In this document: positions 25,154 to 32,708 of the stretch, piece after piece
Layout: every line of letters begins with the position of its first letter
How positions within the stretch are numbered: position 1 is the first letter of the stretch
Source of the DNA: CAWDVK01 sp963805715
Lineage (GTDB): Bacteria > Actinomycetota > Actinomycetes > Streptosporangiales > Streptosporangiaceae
DNA: 34,184 bases
Assembly: GCA_963805715.1 (NCBI GenBank)
Contig: CAWDVK010000016.1
Coordinates: 1 to 34,184 of the forward strand
Direction of reading: 5' to 3'
Program-made: the position numbers and the translations under genes
The notes under the pieces: model-generated
What the model was told of the DNA's origin: nothing
The model's input: only the letters and a program-made list of their open reading frames with translations
Database searches by the model: none

Positions 25154-25420
25154 TCAGCGAGGCTCCGCTGATCCGAGTACCAGGTCCCGGACGCTGCCGC
25201 CGCCAGGGTTCTTCAGCTTGCCCTCCCGGGCCAGCGTGGCCCGCCAGGCGGCCTGCAGATCACCCTCACCCTCCTCGGCCAGGCGATTGAAGCCGACATC
25301 GGCCATCTTCTTGCAGGACCTGGTGGTACCGCAGGCCTCCTCGATGTCCGAGGCGTCCTGCCCGCGGGCACTCCACACCCCGCGCAGCACGTCGAGAACC
25401 TCGTCCTGCTCGCCGCTCAT
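25154..25420 (-). CDS. Small hypothetical protein at the head of the coxDE operon (locus B)
   Basis: 88 residues from an ATG with AAGGG about ten bases upstream. Acidic first half (GEQDEVLDVLRGVWSARGQD, DIEEACGTTRSCKK) with two cysteines, then ADVGFNRLAEEGEGDLQAAW and a Gly/Lys-rich region. No signal peptide or membrane helix. I do not recognise it. It precedes coxD by 35 bp on the same strand and would be the first gene of that operon. Confidence 0.68.
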   Translation of the reverse strand: MSGEQDEVLDVLRGVWSARGQDASDIEEACGTTRSCKKMADVGFNRLAEEGEGDLQAAWRATLAREGKLKNPGGGSVRDLVLGSAEPR

Positions 25421-25556
25421 ATCCCGGCACCCTTCGCACGCGACAGTGACCTCTCTCGAACTCTAATTCCTGCTCGCTGATCAGACGACAGCGGATTAAG
25501 AGATCCGTTATCTGGCTGCCGTGCCAGGACGCGGGCTCAGCTGGTGCTGACGACCA
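25421..25556 (-). promoter_or_regulatory. Promoter region of the minus-strand coxDE operon (locus B)
   Basis: This 136-bp gap is poorer in G+C than its surroundings and lies ahead of the 88-residue gene. It holds a short inverted repeat CGGAT-N6-ATCCG near 25491-25506. No -35/-10 pair can be chosen with confidence. Confidence 0.4.
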
Positions 25557-26144
25557 TCAGCCTGCGCTGAAGGCCATCCGCACGGCTGCCGGCCGCTCCG
25601 CCAGCACGACCGTCACCGCGCCGAAGCTGACCCAGTCACCGGGGCGGACCGGAACCTGGCCCCGGACGCGCCAGCCGTTCAGCCTGGTGCCGTTGGTGGA
25701 CCCGAGATCCGCGAGCAGCCAGCCGTCAGCGCACTGCTGCAGTCCGGCGTGCCAGCGCGACACCGTCAGGTCATCGATCGTCAGGTCGCACGCCTCCTCC
25801 CGGCCGATCGTGAACCGGCGCTGGCTGCCGGCGGGCAGCACGAGCGGCCGCGGCGATGCGCGCAGCCAGCCGCTCAGCACCGACTGCGCGGACCAGCGGA
25901 GCTCCCCGATGGCCGCGGTCAGCGCCCAGCGCTGCCGCCGCTGCGGCAGGTCGGCGACCAGCATCCGCAGGTCGGCTTGCTCGCGCGCCCGCAGGGCGGC
26001 GTCGACCCGGCGCATGAAGGTGTCCTGGGTCAGCCTGCCCTCGGCGAAGCGGTCGCGCAGTTCATCGACAACCTGGTCGCGTTCCGCGTCGGATGCCCGT
26101 ACACCGGGGCCGCGGCGCGCCGTCCGGTCAGTCGATGCCCGCAT
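25557..26144 (-). CDS. DUF1707 and FHA domain protein
   Basis: 195 residues. Residues about 14-66 are a DUF1707 domain (VRASDAERDQ, FAEGRLTQDTFMRRVDAAL, LVADLP). Residues about 98-185 are a forkhead-associated domain that binds phosphothreonine peptides: GRE (114-116), SRWHA (129-133) and GSTNGTRLNG (148-157), all binding residues kept. This suggests a reader of Ser/Thr kinase signalling, partners unknown. The ATG lies only about seven bases after a good -10 box, so the mRNA is probably leaderless. Together with the DUF1707 protein at 6486-7139 it brackets the cox superlocus. Confidence 0.93.
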   Translation of the reverse strand: MRASTDRTARRGPGVRASDAERDQVVDELRDRFAEGRLTQDTFMRRVDAALRAREQADLRMLVADLPQRRQRWALTAAIGELRWSAQSVLSGWLRASPRPLVLPAGSQRRFTIGREEACDLTIDDLTVSRWHAGLQQCADGWLLADLGSTNGTRLNGWRVRGQVPVRPGDWVSFGAVTVVLAERPAAVRMAFSAG

Positions 26145-26150
26145 ACCGGA

Positions 26151-26179
26151 ATTATCAAGCCAGGGTCAATGGCAGGCAA
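26151..26179 (-). promoter_or_regulatory. Promoter of the DUF1707-FHA gene (leaderless)
   Basis: On the minus strand TTGCCT (26179-26174), a 17-base spacer, then GATAAT (26156-26151). The ATG begins seven bases after the -10 box, so the transcript should start at or next to the start codon. Confidence 0.7.
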
Positions 26180-26193
26180 GGTTCGCCCCCGGC

Positions 26194-26290
26194 TGACCCA
26201 TCATGGGCACGCGGCCGGCCGCCCGGCTGACCGGTCACCGGCACGCGGTCGCCTGGTCATGACCGTTCACCGCCCGCGGTCGCCTAGTCG
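26194..26290. repeat. Three imperfect 31-34-bp repeats upstream of the SRPBCC-like gene
   Basis: Copies start at 26194, 26228 and 26260 with TGACC and share the core CACCGGCACGCGGTCGCCT with changes; the second and third are closest. They fill the gap between the divergent FHA promoter and the gene at 26352 and could be operator repeats. Confidence 0.6.
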
Positions 26291-26351
26291 TTACCGAAGT
26301 GAGGACTAAGGTCCCTGTCCCGACCTAGCCCTCGGCGGATGTGCTGATCAG

Positions 26352-26900
26352 ATGTTCGTCGCCGACGAGATCGTCCTGGATCTCAGCTTCCGCGGGGCTA
26401 CGGCCAGGCTTTCGAACCTGACTCACGGCGGCTCTCTGGCAAGTGCTGCGGAAGGGGCATACGGCGACGGGCTGCAGGTCCTGATCCGGGTCGGCCCGCT
26501 CGGCGCCATCCCCGGCGTCTCGAAGCTAGTCCTGGTCCATTTCCGCGACATGATCTTGCGCGACGACCGAGCCGTGCTGACGCTGCGCTGGGAGGCCACC
26601 GGCGCGGGTGGCGGGATGTTCCCCGCGCTCGACGCGGATATCACGCTGACCCCGGCCGGGAATCAGGCCACCCGCCTCGCCCTGGCCGGGGCCTACCGGC
26701 CGCCGCTGGCCGGCCTGGGCACCGGCCTGGACCGAGCGATCTTGCACCGGATGGCCACCGCGACCGCGCGGTCCTTCATGGGCCGGATCGGGGACGCGCT
26801 CACCCAGCCGGGAACTGCAGCCGAGACCGCTCCCGGCAGCGCCGCGAAGGTTGCCTCGCCCGAGTCAGGCTGGCGGCTGGCCACCCCCGATCCGAGCTGA
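26352..26900 (+). CDS. SRPBCC-like protein of unknown function
   Basis: 182 residues without signal peptide or membrane helix. Strand-rich core (EIVLDLSFRGATARL, DGLQVLIRVGP, KLVLVHFRDMIL, AVLTLRWEATG, LDADITLTPAG, TRLALAGAYRPP) and a long C-terminal helix (LDRAILHRMATATARSFMGRI) give the strand/helix order of START/SRPBCC proteins; ligand unknown. The C-terminal 35 residues are Ala/Pro-rich. The ATG at 26352 has no good ribosome binding site, so the start is less sure. Confidence 0.78.
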   Translation: MFVADEIVLDLSFRGATARLSNLTHGGSLASAAEGAYGDGLQVLIRVGPLGAIPGVSKLVLVHFRDMILRDDRAVLTLRWEATGAGGGMFPALDADITLTPAGNQATRLALAGAYRPPLAGLGTGLDRAILHRMATATARSFMGRIGDALTQPGTAAETAPGSAAKVASPESGWRLATPDPS

Positions 26901-26993
26901 TCCGGCCAGGCCAGGTGTCCCGGTCAGGCCAGCGCGCAGGCCCGAGCAGCGCGGGGGCAGCGCGAAGATCGAGCGGCGTGGAACGATGGGCAG

Positions 26994-27542
26994 ATGCCGG
27001 ACTCCCATGAGCACGACGGCGACGACAGGCAGGCGTCGCCGACGGGCTGGCCAGGTTCCGTTTCGGAAAGCGGAGATCCGGCCGACGAGCCTCCGCAGCA
27101 CGATATCCGCACCGTCGGCCGGTCCATCTGGGCGCTGGAGCACGCGCAGGATGTCGTCACGGTCTGCGTCGGCATCGTGCTGATTGTGCTGGCCGCCGCG
27201 CTGCTGGTCTCCGGGATCTACGACTTCGCGATCGCCGTGTCGCAGAAGAGGCCGATCCTGGACGAGGCCACCTTCCTGCTGGACCGGGTGCTGCTCGTGC
27301 TGATCCTGGTCGAGATCGTGCACACGGTGGCGCTGTCCCTGCGGGCGCACCGGCTGATCGCCCAGCCCTTCATCGTCGTTGGCCTGGTCGCGGTGATCCG
27401 GCGCATCCTGTTCGTGCTGACTCCCGGCACCACCGGGCAGGCACCGGTCGGGACGGCCGAGCTAGCCCTGCTGCTCGGCATGGTCGTGGTCTTCATCGCC
27501 GGGCTGATCGCGGTCGGCAGGTTCGAGAAACGGGAGGAGTAG
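26994..27542 (+). CDS. PsiE-family membrane protein
   Basis: 182 residues. After an acidic cytoplasmic N-terminus of about 45 residues come four membrane helices at about 53-75, 95-112, 122-142 and 153-173. Between helices two and three is the PsiE-like segment LLVLILVEIVHTVALSLRAHRLIAQPFIVVGLVAVIRR read in pieces (LLVLILVEIVHT, AQPFIVVGLVAVIRRILFV). PsiE is named for phosphate-starvation induction in enterobacteria, but its activity is unknown, and phosphate control here cannot be inferred. The gene ends at a hairpin shared with the next gene. Confidence 0.85.
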   Translation: MPDSHEHDGDDRQASPTGWPGSVSESGDPADEPPQHDIRTVGRSIWALEHAQDVVTVCVGIVLIVLAAALLVSGIYDFAIAVSQKRPILDEATFLLDRVLLVLILVEIVHTVALSLRAHRLIAQPFIVVGLVAVIRRILFVLTPGTTGQAPVGTAELALLLGMVVVFIAGLIAVGRFEKREE

Positions 27543-27559
27543 CGGCCGGCTCGGCCGCT
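27541..27559. terminator. Bidirectional hairpin terminator
   Basis: AGCGGCCG and CGGCCGCT form an 8-bp stem around a GCT loop, exactly between the convergent psiE-like and methyltransferase genes. Confidence 0.7.
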
Positions 27560-27560
27560 G

Positions 27561-28278
27561 CTAGCCACCGCCGGCCGGAACGGCCCTCAGCCAGGAGTGA
27601 TCGTCGGTCAGGTAGCGATCCAGCCGCAGCCCGGACTCGCCCAGCGCCGACCGGAGCTGTTCCTCGTCGAGCCGCATCGCGGTGAAGGCGTGGGTCCAGG
27701 TTCGCTCGCCGACCTTGTACTCGGCGGTGGCCGAGAGCAGCCGAGGGGCGGGCCGCGACACGTCCCGGAGGCGGAAAATGATCCCGCCATCTTGCCGTTC
27801 GGCCGCTGATGCGCTGGCGAACCAGCCAGGCGGGTGGTACTGGATGATGACGCATCCGGCCGGGGACACATGCCGCGCGCAGGTGCGCAGCAACGCCAGC
27901 CTGATCTGCTCGTCGGCCACGTTCAGGAGGTGGGATGCGAGCAGGACCACGTCGAAAGTCCGGTCCAGGGCCAGGTCCTCGATCCGCGCGCAGACCCTCT
28001 CCGCCTCGCCGATGTGCGCCAGCATCTCGGCGGACTCGTCAACGGCGACGACCGGATGGCCGAGTCTCGCCAGCGGGCGGGTGACGCGGCCCGCACCCGA
28101 TCCGAGCTTCGAGGATGGAGGCGCCTGCCAGGGGCGCCGCAGCGTGCACGATGCCCGGTTCCGGGCCCGGCGGCAGCAGCGCGTAGAAGTCAACGGCGCA
28201 GCCATCTGGCGTGATGACGCCAGGGCCGCTGCCGCGAGCACCGGCCGGGCCGCCGCCCTGCTGCGGCGCCGGGGTCAT
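27561..28278 (-). CDS. SAM-dependent methyltransferase (one apparent frameshift)
   Basis: The N-terminal part is read from ATG 28278 (GCAVDFYALLPPGPEP, then GASILE), and the rest from another frame (LGSGAGRVTRPLARLGHPVV, VDESAEML, FDVVLLASHLLN, and on to RYLTDDHSWLRAV). Joined, these form a class I methyltransferase with motif I ILE-LGSGAGR and the acidic VDES after strand 2. The break is at 28108-28109: GAAGCTCGG should read GAGCTCGG, so one extra A. The substrate is unknown. With the base removed the protein has about 238 residues, a normal length. The start codon is uncertain since no ribosome binding site is clear. Confidence 0.8.
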
Positions 28279-28357
28279 GACGTGACCGCCCAGCGCTTCG
28301 CCGGGACGTCAAGCCGGACAGTAATGCCGTGGCGCATGACCGGACAACCGCTAGCTT

Positions 28358-28389
28358 GGTTGCCATCATCGGTGGTTGCCATCATCGGT
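28358..28389. repeat. 16-bp perfect tandem duplication
   Basis: GGTTGCCATCATCGGT occurs twice in direct succession (28358-28373, 28374-28389), 20 bp before the TMEM175 gene start. It may be an operator pair or a recent slippage. Confidence 0.95.
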
Positions 28390-28409
28390 CGGGGCGAGGG
28401 GGCATTGCC

Positions 28410-28865
28410 GTGCCAGGGGATGAGGACACCCCGGGCCGACGCCGGTCGCTCGACAAGGGCCGGATGGAGGCATTCAGCGACGGCACCTTCGGATTCGCCA
28501 GCACGCTGCTCGTGGTCGACCTCGCGCTCCATCCGCCGGGCACGGCGCTTCAGCAGCTGCTGCACGCCTGGCCATCCTTCCTCGCGTACACCGTCAGCTT
28601 CCTGACGATTAGCATGGGGTGGCTCGCTCACACGGGTCCGACCGACCGGCTCGCGCGGACCGATTCGATCTTCCTGCGGCTCGATCTGCTGCTCCTGCTC
28701 GTCGTAGCATTCGTGCCATTTCCGACCCGGCTGCCTCGGTGGACTGATGCGGCGGGCACGGCACGCCGAATTTCTGCTCGTACCACAGGCGCACCGTGGC
28801 CTGGTTACGGATCTGGACCGGTGCGGACCTGGCCGAGGACCGCGGTCAGCTGCGCTGCGCGTTGA
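28410..28865 (+). CDS. TMEM175-family (DUF1211) potassium channel, C-terminally truncated
   Basis: The GTG at 28410 follows GAGGGGG. The family signature KGRMEAFSDGTFGFASTLLV (first helix with FSDG) is clear, then a second helix (FLAYTVSFLTISMGWLAHTG) and a third (FLRLDLLLLLVVAFVPFPT). Bacterial TMEM175 proteins have about 200 residues and six helices, of which the first helix with FSDG lines the pore. Here homology stops after FPTRL at about residue 108. The remaining residues (about 110-151) are Arg/Thr/Trp-rich and are antisense to a fragment of another gene. The gene is probably broken by rearrangement and non-functional. Confidence 0.78.
   Translation: MPGDEDTPGRRRSLDKGRMEAFSDGTFGFASTLLVVDLALHPPGTALQQLLHAWPSFLAYTVSFLTISMGWLAHTGPTDRLARTDSIFLRLDLLLLLVVAFVPFPTRLPRWTDAAGTARRISARTTGAPWPGYGSGPVRTWPRTAVSCAAR
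28725..28826 (-). pseudogene. Fragment of a PF06042-type nucleotidyltransferase family gene
   Basis: The minus strand reads VQIRNQATVRLWYEQKFG then VPCPPHQSTEAA, which resembles the conserved middle of the NTP_transf_6 (formerly DUF925) family. Upstream the frame meets a stop and downstream it becomes antisense TMEM175. Only about 30 residues remain, so this is a remnant at a recombination junction. The family name is from memory of the motif. Confidence 0.5.
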
Positions 28866-28873
28866 CACCGTGA

Positions 28874-29218
28874 TCATCGACTGCGCGGTGATACGCCTGC
28901 CCCGTCCGCCGCAGCGCGGCCATCCGCCCCGGCGAGACCGTCCTTGCCTCTCAGCAGCACAGCGAGGACCTCGCCGATGGCTGGCTCCCTGCTGCCGGGT
29001 TCGCGCAGCGGCAGGCCCGCATCGATCTGGTAGCGGTTGCGGCGGCCGTCTCTCTGCTTTATCACGTAGCCGGCATCGACCAGGTCGGTGATGATGCCGT
29101 GAGCGCTGCGCTCGGTAACGCCCAGGCTGGCCGCGATGTCGCGCAGCCGCGCGCCCGGGTCGTGGGCGATGCACAGCAGCACCCGGGCATGGTTAGTCAG
29201 GAAACTCCAGTCCCGCAT
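28874..29218 (-). CDS. MarR-like winged-helix regulator
   Basis: 114 residues from ATG 29218; the longer upstream frame covers promoter DNA and the divergent gene start. Helix-turn-helix: DWSFLTNHARVLLCIAHDP, RLRDIAASLGVTERSAHGII, DLVDAGYVIKQRDGRRNRY (recognition helix and wing, about 5-68), then a short C-terminal helix. A -10-like TAGATT lies seven bases ahead of the ATG, so a leaderless or very short leader is likely. It is divergent from the SDR gene and may control it and itself. Confidence 0.85.
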   Translation of the reverse strand: MRDWSFLTNHARVLLCIAHDPGARLRDIAASLGVTERSAHGIITDLVDAGYVIKQRDGRRNRYQIDAGLPLREPGSREPAIGEVLAVLLRGKDGLAGADGRAAADGAGVSPRSR

Positions 29219-29401
29219 GCCCCATAATCTAGCACGTTTCGTTTCCGGAAAGTTATTGCTTACGTCTGCATGAATGTCGTATGAATTCAAGAAATTGTTT
29301 GCTAGTTTTCTGAGACTACCGTAGCGTCGGTCATAGACACCGAGGGCCCGGCTGTCGCCGACCGCCAGGGTGCTCGAGGGGTCAGTGAAAGGAACCCGGT
29401 C
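29219..29401. promoter_or_regulatory. AT-rich divergent promoter region (regulator / SDR gene)
   Basis: This is the most AT-rich stretch in the window. Plus-strand candidates are TTGCTT (29256-29261) with an 18-base spacer to TATGAA (29280-29285), and TTGTTT (29295-29300) with 16 bases to TACCGT. For the minus strand TAGATT lies at 29231-29226. The palindrome TTTCCGGAAA (29242-29251) sits in the minus-strand -35 area and is a candidate operator for the MarR-like protein. Confidence 0.55.
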
Positions 29402-30352
29402 ATGGGTGAGGATCGACTGCACGTGGTATTCGGGACCGGCCAGGTCGGGAGCGCCCTGGCCGCGCACCTCACCGGGCTGGGCATAGCGGTCCGGACAGTG
29501 TCACGGGCCCGGCCGCGCGCGCTGGCCGACGGCGCCGACTGGCGGGGCGCGGATGTCACCGACCCCGAGGCAGCCGCGGACGCGGCCAAGGGCGCATCGG
29601 TCATCTACCAGTGCCTCAACGCCCCTTACACCCAGTGGCCGGAACTCTTCCCGCCGCTGCAGCGAGGCGTGCTGGCCGCCGCCGAGCACTCCGGCGCGCT
29701 CCTTGTCACCCTGGAGAACCTCTACGGCTACGGCCCGACCAGCGGCAGGCCGATGACCGAGAACCTGCCGCTGGCCGCCACGACGGTCAAGGGCCGGACC
29801 AGGGCGGCCATGACCGCCGAGCTGCTGGCCGCCGCCGATGCGGGCCGGGTCCGGGTCGCCATCGGCAGGGCCTCGGACTTCTTCGGCGCCGGCGTCACCC
29901 AGGGCTCCACGCTGGGCGAGCGGGTCTTCGGCAACGCCCTGGCCGGCCGGCGCGCTGATTTCATCGGCAACCCTGACCTGCCGCACACCTATAGCTACGT
30001 TCCCGACATCGCCGCCGGCCTGGCCACGCTCGGCACCGACCCTCGTGCCGCCGGACAGGTGTGGCACCTGCCCGTCCCGCAGACCGTCACGACCCGGGCC
30101 TTCCTCGATCTGCTGGCCGGCCAGGTCGGGCACCCTGTGGCCATCCGGTCGGTGCCCAGGCTAGCCCTGCGCGCCCTGGGACTGGTGAACCCGATGCTGC
30201 GGGAGCTGGCCGAGATGTCCTACCAGTTCGACGAGCCCTTCGTCCTGGACACCAGCAAGTACGAGTCCGTCTTCGGAGCCGCCGGCACCCCGCTGGCCGC
30301 CGCCATCGCCGCGACCGTCACCTGGTACCGAACCCGGCCGAGTACGCCATGA
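29402..30352 (+). CDS. NAD(P)-dependent epimerase/dehydratase-like SDR protein
   Basis: 316 residues. Rossmann nucleotide-binding motif GTGQVGSAL (11-19), then DVTDPEAAADAAKGAS, the substrate-side segment YQCLNAPYTQW, NLYGYGP in the position of the extended-SDR catalytic Tyr region, and SYVPDIAAGLATLG typical of epimerase-like atypical SDRs. The canonical Y-x3-K is not plain, so redox activity is uncertain and it may be NmrA-like or an unusual reductase. The stop overlaps an ATG (ATGA) that may begin the next gene. Divergent from a MarR-like gene. Confidence 0.88.
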   Translation: MGEDRLHVVFGTGQVGSALAAHLTGLGIAVRTVSRARPRALADGADWRGADVTDPEAAADAAKGASVIYQCLNAPYTQWPELFPPLQRGVLAAAEHSGALLVTLENLYGYGPTSGRPMTENLPLAATTVKGRTRAAMTAELLAAADAGRVRVAIGRASDFFGAGVTQGSTLGERVFGNALAGRRADFIGNPDLPHTYSYVPDIAAGLATLGTDPRAAGQVWHLPVPQTVTTRAFLDLLAGQVGHPVAIRSVPRLALRALGLVNPMLRELAEMSYQFDEPFVLDTSKYESVFGAAGTPLAAAIAATVTWYRTRPSTP

Positions 30353-30466
30353 CAACAACCAGGCCTGAGGCGGTAACCGCCATGACAACTCCATCGATCG
30401 CCGTGCCAACTCCACCGGCGGCGACCAGCGCCGCTGCTTCCCCCGGTCGAGGCATGGTCAAGGCGG

Positions 30467-31024
30467 GTGCGGCGCATCGGCGGGCTCATCCAGGCCGCCT
30501 TCGCAGCCTTCTGGCTGGTGCGCGCGAGCCTGGCAATCGGCGGCCGCGCCGAAGACGTACTAGTCGCCATATCCGGCGTCGCCGTGATCGGCGTGTTCAC
30601 CTACGCCATCAGGGTCACGGCCGGCACCGCACCCCGGCCCGCAGGCCGGGAAGCCAGGCGGATTGAGCGGTCGGTGACAATTGCCACCATCCTTGAGCTG
30701 GCTGCGGCCTTCGTGCTGCCCGTCATCGTGATCGCTGCCGGCCGCTCCGACTGGGTGCTGCCGTCCATCGTGATCACGATCGGCCCGCTGCTGCTGTACC
30801 TCGACCACCTCGTCCACATCCCCCGCTACCGCCTGGTCGGCTGGATGATGACCGCAGGGCCAGTAGTTCTCGTCGCCACCATGTCGGGCTCAGCGCTCGA
30901 AGTGACCACCGGCATCGCCGCCGGCGTCCTGCTCCTGGGCACAGCCGCGGCGGGCTTCCGCGACCTCGCGGGCATCCGCCACTCGAGCTCGCCAGGCCAG
31001 GCCAGGGTCAGCACGAAAGCCTGA
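30467..31024 (+). CDS. Integral membrane protein, N-terminus uncertain
   Basis: From GTG 30467 (185 residues) with about five membrane helices (IQAAFAAFWLVRASLAIGG; DVLVAISGVAVIGVFTYAI; ILELAAAFVLPVIVIAA; VLPSIVITIGPLLLYLDHLV; WMMTAGPVVLVATMSG and ALEVTTGIAAGVLLLG). The upstream SDR stop overlaps an ATG at 30349 whose frame reads MTTTRPEAVTAM and on to GRGMVKA, and joins this frame if one G of the GGG at 30465-30467 is removed. The true start may therefore be 30349 with a one-base error. No family recognised. The cupin gene follows five bases after its stop. Confidence 0.75.
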   Translation: MRRIGGLIQAAFAAFWLVRASLAIGGRAEDVLVAISGVAVIGVFTYAIRVTAGTAPRPAGREARRIERSVTIATILELAAAFVLPVIVIAAGRSDWVLPSIVITIGPLLLYLDHLVHIPRYRLVGWMMTAGPVVLVATMSGSALEVTTGIAAGVLLLGTAAAGFRDLAGIRHSSSPGQARVSTKA

Positions 31025-31029
31025 CGGTC

Positions 31030-31617
31030 ATGCATCAGACAGACAGCCCCGCGACCAGCTTCCGGCCTTTCTTCAACCCCGCCACCGGCGAATGGATCCA
31101 GTACACGGCCACCGCTCAGGACAGCAACGGTCAGCTCGTCCGGTTCAGCTGGCGCAGCGTGCCCGGGGGCACCATCACCGAGCACATCCACCCCCGCCAG
31201 GAAGAGCGCTTCACCATCCTGACCGGCGAAGCTCACTTCACCCTCAACGGCAAGGAACTAGTCGCCGGAGCCGGCGAGACGATCATCGTGCCTGCCGGCG
31301 TTCCGCATTCGGAGGGAAACCCCGGGCCGGGCGAGATCGAGGGCATCGTCGAACTTCGCCCAGCCCTGCACGCCAAGGAACTGCACGAGGCCTTCGCCGG
31401 CCTGGTCGCCGACGGCCATACCACCCCCAGGGGCGCACCCAAAAACCCGCTCCAGCTTGGCGCCACCTTCTGGCACTTCCGCCACGAAAGCCGGGTCACC
31501 TCGCCTCCGATCTGGGCACAGAACCTCATGCTCCCGCCGCTATGGGCACTGGCCAAGGCCTTCGGCATACGCCCCTACTACGACCACTGGGACAGCCAGA
31601 CCCCAGATGCCGGATGA
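31030..31617 (+). CDS. Cupin-domain protein
   Basis: 195 residues. Cupin motif 1 is EHIHPRQEERFTILTGE (51-67) with H52, H54 and E58/E59, and motif 2 is IVPAGVPHSEGN (86-97) with H93: the expected His/His/Glu/His metal site. A C-terminal extension of about 90 residues (GATFWHFRHESR, LMLPPLWALAKAFGIRPYYDHW) is helical and may be a membrane-surface or dimer element. Substrate unknown. It lies five bases after the membrane protein gene and is probably cotranscribed with it and the SDR gene. Confidence 0.88.
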   Translation: MHQTDSPATSFRPFFNPATGEWIQYTATAQDSNGQLVRFSWRSVPGGTITEHIHPRQEERFTILTGEAHFTLNGKELVAGAGETIIVPAGVPHSEGNPGPGEIEGIVELRPALHAKELHEAFAGLVADGHTTPRGAPKNPLQLGATFWHFRHESRVTSPPIWAQNLMLPPLWALAKAFGIRPYYDHWDSQTPDAG

Positions 31618-31735
31618 GGCCGCACCGCGCCTGATGCCGAAGCCAGGCCTGAAACCACTAGGCGATTACGCGTGGGCACCCGGGCGAACCGCACGACGCG
31701 CCAGCAATTCCAGTCCCTTGGGGCCCCGGTCCGGG

Positions 31736-31801
31736 ATCCAGGCACTCACCGTGGATCAGCTGTTCGACTCGATCGTGATCCGCGTCGACTGGCCGCGCTC
31801 C
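31736..31801 (+). pseudogene. Possible fragment of an alkyl sulfatase-like gene
   Basis: One frame reads IQALTVDQLFDSIVIRVDWPRS, similar in style to the LTxxQLFDxxxxRxxGP segment of alkyl/aryl-sulfatase C-terminal regions. It covers only about 22 residues, without start or recognisable flanks. The rest of the 31618-31838 gap shows nothing else. Weak call. Confidence 0.3.
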
Positions 31802-31838
31802 AGTCCTGCGGTTCGCGGCGATGTTGCTGTTATTGCTG

Positions 31839-32708
31839 TCAGCGTCCGCCTGTGTGGGCGTCGCGGCGGCGCAGCAGCCAGGCTCCCGCGGCTAGCAGCA
31901 GCGCGGTCCAGCCGCAGAACACACCGATTCCTTGCCACGCTGAAAGCAGCGCGCCCGCCTGGGGCTTGTCATTGGTGATCAGCATGCCCGCGACGGTCGG
32001 CAAATAGGCGTAGAGGTGGCCACCCCAGCTGTCGGGCGGCAGCACGTTGAGATTGGAGATCACCAGGACCAGGCCGATCACCGCGGCGATGGCGCCCGCC
32101 GTGCGCCGGATCATGGTGCCGATGGCCAGCGCGAACAGGCCGAGCACGCTGAGGTACAGGCCCGAGCCAATCAGGGCGCGGATCACATTCGGCTGGCCCA
32201 GCGACAGGTTGATGTGGTCACCAGCCACGATCGCGCTGCCGATGAAGAAGGCGCTGAACACGACGATCTCGGAGATGACGAACACCAGCGCCGCGAAGAC
32301 CGCGCATTTCGCGGCCAGGATGGGGTTACGGCGCGGCGCGGCCAGTATCGAGGCCCGGATCGTCCCCGACGAGTACTCGCTGGTGATCACGAGCACACCC
32401 AGCACGCAGATAGCGAGCGGACCCGCCGCCAGCCCGCTGCCGAGCGGACCCGCCGCCAGAGGAAAGCCGAGGATGTAGCTGAGCGGGTCGGTGTGGCTCC
32501 CGGGGGGAGGGTTAGGGCCGCGGTGCGCTGCCACGCGGGCGCCCAGCGCGCTGAGCGCGACCATTCCTGGCACGAACACGATCAGCGTCCAGATGGTGGA
32601 CCGCACGGAGCGGATCTTCGTCCACTCGCTCAGCAGCAGACCGCCGCACCTGGCGGGCCGCGACCCGCTGCCGACCACCGACCGCTGCCCAGAGGCCAAC
32701 GAAGTCAT
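31839..32708 (-). CDS. ABC-2 type transporter permease (orphan)
   Basis: 289 residues from ATG 32708. Cytoplasmic start (LLLSEWTKIRSVRSTIWTLI) is the usual entry of actinobacterial ABC-2 permeases, followed by about six membrane helices, SSGTIRASILAAPRRNPILAAK in the first cytoplasmic loop, and an end of LLLAAGAWLLRRRDAHTGGR. Such permeases normally sit next to an ATP-binding subunit; none is present on either side, and the DNA upstream has no ATPase motifs. It may use an ATPase encoded elsewhere or be a leftover. Substrate unknown. Confidence 0.88.
   Translation of the reverse strand: MTSLASGQRSVVGSGSRPARCGGLLLSEWTKIRSVRSTIWTLIVFVPGMVALSALGARVAAHRGPNPPPGSHTDPLSYILGFPLAAGPLGSGLAAGPLAICVLGVLVITSEYSSGTIRASILAAPRRNPILAAKCAVFAALVFVISEIVVFSAFFIGSAIVAGDHINLSLGQPNVIRALIGSGLYLSVLGLFALAIGTMIRRTAGAIAAVIGLVLVISNLNVLPPDSWGGHLYAYLPTVAGMLITNDKPQAGALLSAWQGIGVFCGWTALLLAAGAWLLRRRDAHTGGR

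Noticed and set aside
28275..29174. A 299-codon minus-strand frame over the TMEM175 and regulator genes
   Set aside because: It has no motif, is Arg/His-rich and is out of frame with both recognisable genes and the nucleotidyltransferase fragment.
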